A DNA stretch of 64,000 nucleotides, from positions 186,001 to 250,000 of the forward strand of contig CALAWP010000073.1 in the NCBI GenBank assembly GCA_937895345.1, in the 5' to 3' direction. A program made the position numbers and the translations under genes. The notes beneath the pieces are model-generated. The model made no database searches, was not told the DNA's origin, and saw only the letters and a program-made list of their open reading frames with translations. Shown here piece by piece: positions 58,280 through 64,000 of this stretch; the first letter of the stretch is position 1, and every line of letters starts with the position of its first letter. The DNA is from an uncultured Paenibacillus sp. (lineage in GTDB: Bacteria; Bacillota; Bacilli; Paenibacillales; Paenibacillaceae).

Positions 58280-60117
58280 GCGCAAACGTGAACGCAAAAC
58301 AAACGGCGGACGCCAAGCCGCGCAATCGCAACGAACGCTTCGTCTACCAGGATGACGAAGCGATCGAAAAGCCGTTTAACTGGGCGCAGCTGAGCCGGCT
58401 GTTTCAATATATGAAGCCTTACCGCCGCAAGCTGGCGCCCGTCATCATTATGATGATCATCGGCACGCTGACGCGGCTGGCCGTTCCGTTCATTATGTAT
58501 TACGTCATCGACCATATCATCGATCCGGAGAAGGGCTCCGGCGACGTGCAAATGCTCGTGCTGGCGGGCGGGGGCATGCTCGCGCTTTACGCGATTCAAT
58601 GGGCCGCCAACACTTATCGGATCAAATATACGAACATTATCGGCCAGAAGGTGATTTACGACCTGAGGGCCCATCTGTTCCGGCATATCCAGAAGCTCAG
58701 CTTCCGTTTCTTCGATAAGCGGCCGGCCGGATCCGTGCTTGTGCGGGTGACGAACGACGTCAACGCGCTGCAAGATTTGTTCACGAACGGCGTCGTCAAC
58801 TTGCTTATGGACTGCATTCAGTTGGCCGGTATCGTCATTATTTTGCTCGCCTTGAACGTAAAGCTGGGACTTGCGGTCATGGTTACGGTGCCGATCATGT
58901 TTATCGTCTCGTCCTCCTTGCGCAAGCGGATCCGGTTCGCCTGGCAGGAAGTCCGGATGAAGCAGTCGCGAATCAATTCCCACTTGAACGAAAGCATTCA
59001 AGGGATGAAAATTACGCAGGCGTATGTGCAGGAGAAGGACAATATGTCGTTCTTCAACCATATGAACACGGACAACGTGAAGTCCTGGAACCGGGCGTCG
59101 GCGATGAACCAGGCGTTCGGGCCGATCATCGAGGTAACGGCCGCCATCGGCACCTGTATTTTGTTCTGGTACGGCGCGGTGCTGATCCAGGATCAGGCCA
59201 TCACCATCGGCTTGCTGGTGGCGTTTGCCAACTATATCGGCAACTTCTGGGAGCCGATCAACCGGCTGGGCCAGATGTATTCGCAGCTGCTGATCGCCAT
59301 GGCGTCCTCCGAGCGCATCTTCGAGTTTATCGACGAGGAGCCGACGGTGGCGGAGCAGGAGCAGGCCAAGCCGCTGCCGGCGATTCGGGGCGCCGTCACG
59401 TTCGACAACATCGTCTTCGAATACGAGCGGGGCAGGCCGGCGCTGAAAGGGATCAGCCTCGACGTGCAGGCCGGACAGTCGATCGCGCTCGTCGGCCATA
59501 CGGGCTCGGGCAAAAGCACGATCATCAATTTGCTTTGCCGCTTCTACGATCCCGTCCAAGGCCGCGTCCTCATTGACGGCATCGACATTAAGGGCGTCAC
59601 CGTCGAAAGTCTGCGCTCGCAAGTCGGCATCGTGCTCCAGGATACGTTTATATTCGCCGGTTCGATCCGGGACAACATCCGTTACGGCCGGCTGGACGCC
59701 ACGGACGACGAAGTCGTGCAGGCGGCGAAGGCGGTCAACGCGCATGAGTTTATTATGACGCTGCCGGACGGCTACGACACGCAGGTCGAGGAACGCGGCA
59801 ACGTGCTGTCGATGGGCCAGCGCCAATTGCTGAGCTTCGCCCGGGCGCTGCTGGCCGATCCGCGCATCCTTATCCTGGATGAAGCGACGGCGAGCATCGA
59901 CACCGAAACGGAGCTGAAAATTCAAGAGGCGCTGAAGAAGCTGCTGGCGGGACGAACGTCCTTCATGATCGCGCACCGCCTTTCGACGATACGGGGCGCC
60001 GACAACATCGTCGTGCTGGATCACGGCTCGATCGTCGAGCAGGGCACGCACGAGCAGCTGATGGCCAAGAAAGGCGTCTACCACGGTTTGATCGAAGCGC
60101 AATACAGGTTTTTATAA
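58276..60117 (+). CDS. ABC exporter half-transporter, YfiC-like
   Basis: 613 residues with the same fold. An N-terminal charged extension of about 45 residues precedes the six helices. Walker A GHTGSGKST, signature LSMGQRQLLSFARA (M replaces G in LSGGQ), Walker B ILILDEATASID, H-loop AHRLST. The deviant signature in one subunit and Asp rather than Glu after Walker B in the other (DDATS) are typical of heterodimers with one degenerate ATP site. Substrate unknown. Confidence 0.93.
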   Translation: MSANVNAKQTADAKPRNRNERFVYQDDEAIEKPFNWAQLSRLFQYMKPYRRKLAPVIIMMIIGTLTRLAVPFIMYYVIDHIIDPEKGSGDVQMLVLAGGGMLALYAIQWAANTYRIKYTNIIGQKVIYDLRAHLFRHIQKLSFRFFDKRPAGSVLVRVTNDVNALQDLFTNGVVNLLMDCIQLAGIVIILLALNVKLGLAVMVTVPIMFIVSSSLRKRIRFAWQEVRMKQSRINSHLNESIQGMKITQAYVQEKDNMSFFNHMNTDNVKSWNRASAMNQAFGPIIEVTAAIGTCILFWYGAVLIQDQAITIGLLVAFANYIGNFWEPINRLGQMYSQLLIAMASSERIFEFIDEEPTVAEQEQAKPLPAIRGAVTFDNIVFEYERGRPALKGISLDVQAGQSIALVGHTGSGKSTIINLLCRFYDPVQGRVLIDGIDIKGVTVESLRSQVGIVLQDTFIFAGSIRDNIRYGRLDATDDEVVQAAKAVNAHEFIMTLPDGYDTQVEERGNVLSMGQRQLLSFARALLADPRILILDEATASIDTETELKIQEALKKLLAGRTSFMIAHRLSTIRGADNIVVLDHGSIVEQGTHEQLMAKKGVYHGLIEAQYRFL

Positions 60118-60142
60118 GAGATAACGGTTGATTTTTTGCAAG

Positions 60143-60195
60143 AGAACCTCCACAATGTTCTTATGTCTAGAATAAGCATTCGGGAGGTTCTTTTT
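60143..60195 (+). terminator. terminator of the ABC exporter whose 3' arm is the purT ribosome-binding site
   Basis: AGAACCTCC (60143-60151) pairs with GGAGGTTCT (60183-60191); inside, AATG and CTTAT pair with ATAAG and CATT. Five T follow. GGGAGGT in the 3' arm is the only Shine-Dalgarno before ATG 60200. Confidence 0.8.
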
Positions 60196-60199
60196 GTAT

Positions 60200-61381
60200 A
60201 TGTACGGATCACCGCTTACTTCATCTGCGCGCAAAATATTGCTGCTCGGCTCCGGGGAGCTCGGCAAGGAGGTTGTGCTGGAGGCGCAGCGGCTGGGCGT
60301 GGAGACGATCGCCGTCGACCGCTATGAGCATGCGCCGGCGATGCATGCCGCTCATCGCAGCTACGTGACGGACATGCTGGACGGAGCGTCGATCCGCCGG
60401 ATTATCGAAACGGAAAAACCGGATCTCATCGTGCCTGAAATCGAAGCGATCGCTACGGAAACGCTGCTGGAGCTTGAACGGGAAGGACACCGCGTCATTC
60501 CGACCGCCCGCGCCGCGCGGTTGACGATGGACCGGGAAGGCATCAGAAGGCTGGCCGCCGAAGCGCTGGGGCTGCCGACGGCGCCGTACCGGTTTGCCGA
60601 TTCGCTGGAAGAGATGCGCGCGGCGGCGGCCGAGCTCGGTTATCCTTGCGTCGTCAAGCCGATCATGAGCTCGTCGGGCAAGGGCCAAAGCGTATGCCGC
60701 AGCGAGGACGAAGCGGAGAGCTGCTGGAACTTCGCCCAGGAAGGCGGCCGGGCCGGCAAAGGCCGCGTCATTGTCGAAGGATTTATCTCGTTCGATTCGG
60801 AAATTACGCTGCTGACGGTCCGCTCGGTATCGGGCACGTCCTTTTGCGCGCCGATCGGCCACGTGCAGAAGGACGGCGATTACATCGAATCCTGGCAGCC
60901 TCATCCGATGACGGAGGAGCAGGTGCGGCAGGCGGAAGATATTGCTCGGAAGGTGACCGAAGAGCTGGGCGGCTTCGGGATTTACGGCGTAGAGCTGTTT
61001 CTGACCCGGGACGGCGTTCTGTTCAGCGAAGTGTCCCCGCGTCCGCACGATACGGGCATGGTGACGATGGCGACGCAGGATTTATCGGAATTTGCCCTGC
61101 ATGTGCGCGCCATTCTCGGATTTCCGATCCCGACGATCCGCCTGTTGACGCCGGGCGCGTCGCATACGCTCAAGGCGGACCGGGCGTCGCAGCGTTTCCG
61201 CATCTGCGGTGCGGACAAAGCGCTGGCCGTGCCGAATACGCAAGTGCGTCTGTTCGGCAAGCCGGAAACGAAGCCGGGCAGAAGAATGGCGGTCGCGCTC
61301 AGCTCCGCCGACGACGTCGGCCTGGCGCGGGAGCGGGCGAAGCAGGCGGCGGAATCGCTGTTTATCGAATACGAAGAGTGA
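60200..61381 (+). CDS. purT: formate-dependent phosphoribosylglycinamide formyltransferase
   Basis: A 393-residue ATP-grasp enzyme making formyl-GAR from formate, ATP and GAR in purine synthesis, an alternative to the folate-dependent PurN. N-terminal ILLLGSGELGKEVVLEAQRLG, ATP-grasp loop KPIMSSSGKGQS, metal ligands in GVELFLTRDGVLFSEVSPRPHDTGMVT. ATG 60200 has GGGAGGT 11 bases upstream; the in-frame TTG at 60194 is closer to it and possible. Initiation is presumably limited by the overlapping hairpin. Confidence 0.95.
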   Translation: MYGSPLTSSARKILLLGSGELGKEVVLEAQRLGVETIAVDRYEHAPAMHAAHRSYVTDMLDGASIRRIIETEKPDLIVPEIEAIATETLLELEREGHRVIPTARAARLTMDREGIRRLAAEALGLPTAPYRFADSLEEMRAAAAELGYPCVVKPIMSSSGKGQSVCRSEDEAESCWNFAQEGGRAGKGRVIVEGFISFDSEITLLTVRSVSGTSFCAPIGHVQKDGDYIESWQPHPMTEEQVRQAEDIARKVTEELGGFGIYGVELFLTRDGVLFSEVSPRPHDTGMVTMATQDLSEFALHVRAILGFPIPTIRLLTPGASHTLKADRASQRFRICGADKALAVPNTQVRLFGKPETKPGRRMAVALSSADDVGLARERAKQAAESLFIEYEE

Positions 61382-61395
61382 GCGGGTGACGACAG

Positions 61396-61698
61396 ATGTC
61401 CAAGAAACGGAAGCAGCCTTCGGCCTACGGCGGCGCAGGGGGACAGGGGCGCCGGTCCGGCGCCGGTACTTCGGCCGGCTCCGGGGCGTCCGGAGCGTCG
61501 CTTAAAGATTTGCTTTCTCCATCCGTCCTCGATCAACTGAAGACATCGGCGGAGCAATGGAAGCAGGCCGAGCAAGAGCGGCTCGAGCAGAAGCGAAGGG
61601 CGGAGGAGGAGGCGAAGCGGCAGGAGCGCAAGCGCCTCGAGAACGACTTCGAATATTTGCTCCATACGAGCGATCCGAACTGGAGCAAATATAAATAA
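61396..61698 (+). CDS. YqkE family protein
   Basis: A 100-residue, highly charged protein. Residues 1-40 are Gly/Ser/Lys-rich and probably disordered; about 45-85 form a long coiled-coil-like helix (EQWKQAEQERLEQKRRAEEEAKRQERKR); the C-terminus FEYLLHTSDPNWSKYK is the YqkE signature. Function unknown. It lies 14 bases behind purT; a terminator follows at 61708-61740. Confidence 0.82.
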   Translation: MSKKRKQPSAYGGAGGQGRRSGAGTSAGSGASGASLKDLLSPSVLDQLKTSAEQWKQAEQERLEQKRRAEEEAKRQERKRLENDFEYLLHTSDPNWSKYK

Positions 61699-61707
61699 CG
61701 CGCATAC

Positions 61708-61740
61708 GGCCGTTCAGGAACGACTTCCTGGCGGCCTTTT
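61708..61740 (+). terminator. terminator of purT-yqkE
   Basis: GGCCG and CAGGAA pair with TTCCTG and CGGCC around a CGAC loop, followed by TTTT. Bases 61741-61873 hold nothing recognisable except the GGAGG of the next gene. Confidence 0.75.
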
Positions 61741-61873
61741 GCCGCTTTCTGCCGTGCGGCCGGCCGCGCACCCCCTTGCGCCGCCTTATTCCGGAACCGG
61801 GCGAGTGTCCTCGGCCTTGCCGGAAGCATAGGATGATGCAACAACGATAGCGCGCAAGCAAGGAGGCGGACGG

Positions 61874-63064
61874 ATGCGGAAATATGTCAGGGAAGGCGAT
61901 ACGCTGTGGGGGCTCAGCCTGCTGTTCGACGTTCCGTTCCGGCTAGTCCTGGACTCCAATCCCGGACTGCAGCCGGAGACGATGGGCGTCGGACAGCCGG
62001 TCGAAATTCCGGGCTACCGATGGAACGATTATCGAATTCGGGCGGGCGATACGCTTTGGCGCATCGCGGCGGCCAACGGCATTTCGGTCCATTTGCTGCT
62101 GGCGGCCAATCCGGCGTTGAACGCTTATTCCCTGCAAATCGGCGATACGGTTCGGGTGCCCTTCCGGGTCACGGAAAGAATCGTCAACCCGAAGCGGGAA
62201 TACACTTCCGAGGCGATGCGTAACGATGTGAACGCGTTGGCCGAGCTTTATCCGTTTATGAGGACCGGCTCGTTCGGCCGTTCCGTCATGGGCAAGGAGC
62301 TGACGGAAATCCAGATTGGCGCGGGCGGCAAGACCGTACATGCCAACGCTTCGATTCATGCCAACGAGTGGATTACGACGCCCGTGCTGATGGCGTTTCT
62401 GAACGATTTTTTGCTGGCCTTAACGAACAGCTCCGATATGAAAGGGATCGCGGTATATCCTTATTATGAGACCGCTACGCTGTCCCTTGTCCCGATGGTC
62501 AATCCGGACGGCGTCGATCTGGTCGTCTCCGGGCTGCCGAGAGAGGAGCCGTACCGCAGCGAAGCGCTTGCGATTAACGAGGGCAGCTATAATTTCGACG
62601 GATGGAAGGCGAATATACGGGGCGTCGATTTGAACAAGCAATTTCCGGCGCTGTGGGAGCGGGATGCAGCGCAAGGTCCGCAGCGTCCCGCGCCGCGAGA
62701 CTATTCCGGAACGGCTCCGCTGACCGAGCCGGAATCGCAGGCGCTCGCCGGCTTGACGCGTCAAAGCGGATTCCGCCGCGTACTCGCGTTTCATACGCAA
62801 GGCAAAGTGCTGTTCTGGGGGTTCGAGGGACTGGAACCGCCCGAATCGGAACGGCTGGCGGCGGAATTTGCCGCCGTGAGCGGCTATGAGGCGGTGCGTT
62901 ACGTCGACAGCACGGCCGGATACAAGGATTGGTTCATTCAGGATTGGAGGCTGCCCGGCTTCACCATCGAGCTGGGCAAAGGGACGAACCCGCTGCCGCT
63001 GTCGCAATTCGACGAACTGTTCGACGCGGCGTCGGCGATTCTGCTCGCGGCCTTGTATATGTAA
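61874..63064 (+). CDS. LysM/M14 gamma-D-glutamyl-L-diamino acid endopeptidase-like protein
   Basis: 396 residues: two LysM motifs (about 3-48 YVREGDTLWGLSLLFDVPFRLVLDSNPGL; about 53-98 YRIRAGDTLWRIAAANGISVHLLLAANPAL) that bind peptidoglycan, then an M14 carboxypeptidase-fold domain. Zinc ligands are in NASIHANEW (H, E) and AFHTQG (H); the general base is Glu in FTIELGKG. It resembles endopeptidase I of Lysinibacillus and YqgT; it would cleave cortex or wall stem peptides. No signal peptide is seen, as in sporulation enzymes of this type that act around the spore. Confidence 0.9.
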   Translation: MRKYVREGDTLWGLSLLFDVPFRLVLDSNPGLQPETMGVGQPVEIPGYRWNDYRIRAGDTLWRIAAANGISVHLLLAANPALNAYSLQIGDTVRVPFRVTERIVNPKREYTSEAMRNDVNALAELYPFMRTGSFGRSVMGKELTEIQIGAGGKTVHANASIHANEWITTPVLMAFLNDFLLALTNSSDMKGIAVYPYYETATLSLVPMVNPDGVDLVVSGLPREEPYRSEALAINEGSYNFDGWKANIRGVDLNKQFPALWERDAAQGPQRPAPRDYSGTAPLTEPESQALAGLTRQSGFRRVLAFHTQGKVLFWGFEGLEPPESERLAAEFAAVSGYEAVRYVDSTAGYKDWFIQDWRLPGFTIELGKGTNPLPLSQFDELFDAASAILLAALYM

Positions 63065-63228
63065 GAGCATAAACGGGCGGCGAATTGCAAATCATGGTCA
63101 TTACATGCGGACGATGGTTGCGGTCCCGGCATTCATATGGTACTTTTATATCCGGCTTACCGCCGGTCGAGGGGGGCCGTTTTGGCCCGAACGGGGGATG
63201 CGCCTTCCTCGCCGTTTTGTTTCTCGTC

Positions 63229-63258
63229 TTTACGAATAGGGACATTTTGCATTAAAAT
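63229..63258 (+). promoter_or_regulatory. candidate promoter of parE
   Basis: TTTACG (63229-63234), 18 bases, TAAAAT (63253-63258), 44 bases before the parE start. Confidence 0.4.
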
Positions 63259-63301
63259 AGCTTGAAGATGTGACATTCAATAGATCGGATGGGGGAAGCT
63301 C

Positions 63302-64000
63302 ATGGCTGAACAATTGGATATATTCGCAAGCTCTGCGCCTCCTGACCGGAATTATGAGGCCGATGACATACAGGTATTGGAAGGACTGACGGCCGTCCGC
63401 AAGCGGCCCGGCATGTATATCGGCAGCACGAGCGCTTCGGGCCTGCATCATCTGGTTTGGGAAATCGTCGACAATGCGGTGGACGAGCATCTGGCGAAGT
63501 TTTGCACCGCCATCGAGGTCACGCTGCACAAGAACGGTTCGATTACGGTGTACGACAACGGGCGCGGCATTCCGACCGGCATGCATAAGACCGGCATTCC
63601 GACGCCGCAGGTCGTCTTTACGATTTTGCATGCGGGAGGCAAATTCGGCGGCGGCGGCTACAAGAAATCCGGCGGCCTTCACGGCGTCGGCGCTTCCGTG
63701 ACGAATGCGCTGTCGGAATGGCTGGAGGTCGAAATCTATCGCGACGGTAAAATACATAAGCAGCGGTTCGAATATTGGGTGGACGACAAAGGCAAGGAGC
63801 ATGTCGGCGAGCCCGTCACCGGGTTGGAGATCGCGGGCAATACGAACCGCACCGGCACCAGGGTAACGTTCAAGCCGGATAGCCGCGTGTTCCAAGCCGG
63901 AACGTCGTTCAATTACGATACGCTTGCGGAACGGCTGCAGGAAATCGCCTTTTTGAACTCGGGGCTCAAGGTCACGATCAAGGATGAGCGAAGCGGCAAC
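63302..64000 (+). CDS. parE: DNA topoisomerase IV subunit B, 3' truncated by window
   Basis: The first 233 residues are present and the frame is still open at the window end. GHKL ATPase motifs are visible: VLEGLTAVRKRPGMYIGST, EIVDNAVDEH, VYDNGRGIP and GGKFGGGGYKKSGGLHGVGASVTNALS. MHKTGIPTPQVVFTILHAGGKF fits ParE rather than GyrB. With ParC (expected downstream) it decatenates daughter chromosomes. GGGGGAAGC precedes ATG 63302. Confidence 0.93.
   Translation, partial: MAEQLDIFASSAPPDRNYEADDIQVLEGLTAVRKRPGMYIGSTSASGLHHLVWEIVDNAVDEHLAKFCTAIEVTLHKNGSITVYDNGRGIPTGMHKTGIPTPQVVFTILHAGGKFGGGGYKKSGGLHGVGASVTNALSEWLEVEIYRDGKIHKQRFEYWVDDKGKEHVGEPVTGLEIAGNTNRTGTRVTFKPDSRVFQAGTSFNYDTLAERLQEIAFLNSGLKVTIKDERSGN

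Overview
The window reads as chromosomal DNA of a GC-rich Gram-positive Bacillales bacterium, most likely Paenibacillaceae (Paenibacillus/Cohnella/Thermobacillus type). The evidence is the gene content and order, low-redundancy Shine-Dalgarno sites with frequent TTG/GTG starts, Rho-independent terminators at most operon ends, bacillithiol genes, sporulation-associated genes, and an S-layer-homology protein. No prophage, insertion sequence, CRISPR array, rRNA or tRNA was seen. Both end genes are cut by the window: a histidine phosphatase on the left and parE on the right.

Left third (1-28.4 kb, almost all + strand). This part follows the Bacillus subtilis ypiB-ypiF-qcrABC-ypjABCD-dapB-mgsA-bshB1-bshA-cca-birA-panBCD-dinG-ypmB...dnaD order. 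It carries the menaquinol:cytochrome c reductase, an inner-membrane/sporulation block (ypjA, ypjB, YitT), MazG, DapB, methylglyoxal synthase, bacillithiol synthesis, CCA-adding enzyme, BirA and pantothenate synthesis. DinG, Rex, an MTA/SAH deaminase, YpmB, a small FtsH-like protease with a co-translated membrane partner, 3-hydroxyacyl-CoA dehydrogenase, acetate kinase and DnaD follow. A structured leader RNA with its own terminator precedes panB.

Middle (28.4-51.4 kb). In B. subtilis dnaD and nth are adjacent; here about 23 kb separates them. The interval holds a TetR/HXXEE/membrane-protein operon with a clear dyad operator, a lower-GC three-gene ABC transporter island, and a minus-strand operon proB-proA-proC-mtnW-mtnX-mtnB preceded by a T-box leader whose specifier reads as a proline codon. 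It continues with mtnE and mtnU (methionine salvage), a LysR regulator divergent from leuCD, a lipoprotein, a cell-wall amidase, a GerMN lipoprotein and an SLH protein. Three copies of a roughly 97-bp structured repeat (one at 0.5 kb, two at 46-47 kb) each sit directly behind a terminator.

Right (51.4-64 kb, all +). nth, a 90-aa conserved protein, a tandem dynamin-like GTPase, a heterodimeric ABC exporter, purT (whose ribosome-binding site is the 3' arm of the upstream terminator), a YqkE-like protein, a LysM/M14 cell-wall endopeptidase and the start of parE.

Likely functional links: methionine salvage (mtnW, X, B, E, U plus the MTA/SAH deaminase) is split over three places and partly placed under proline-tRNA control; Rex and the Qcr complex connect to respiration and redox; bacillithiol, pantothenate/CoA and lysine precursors are made from the left-hand cluster. 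All functions are assigned by reading translated sequence and recalling families; no database search was run.
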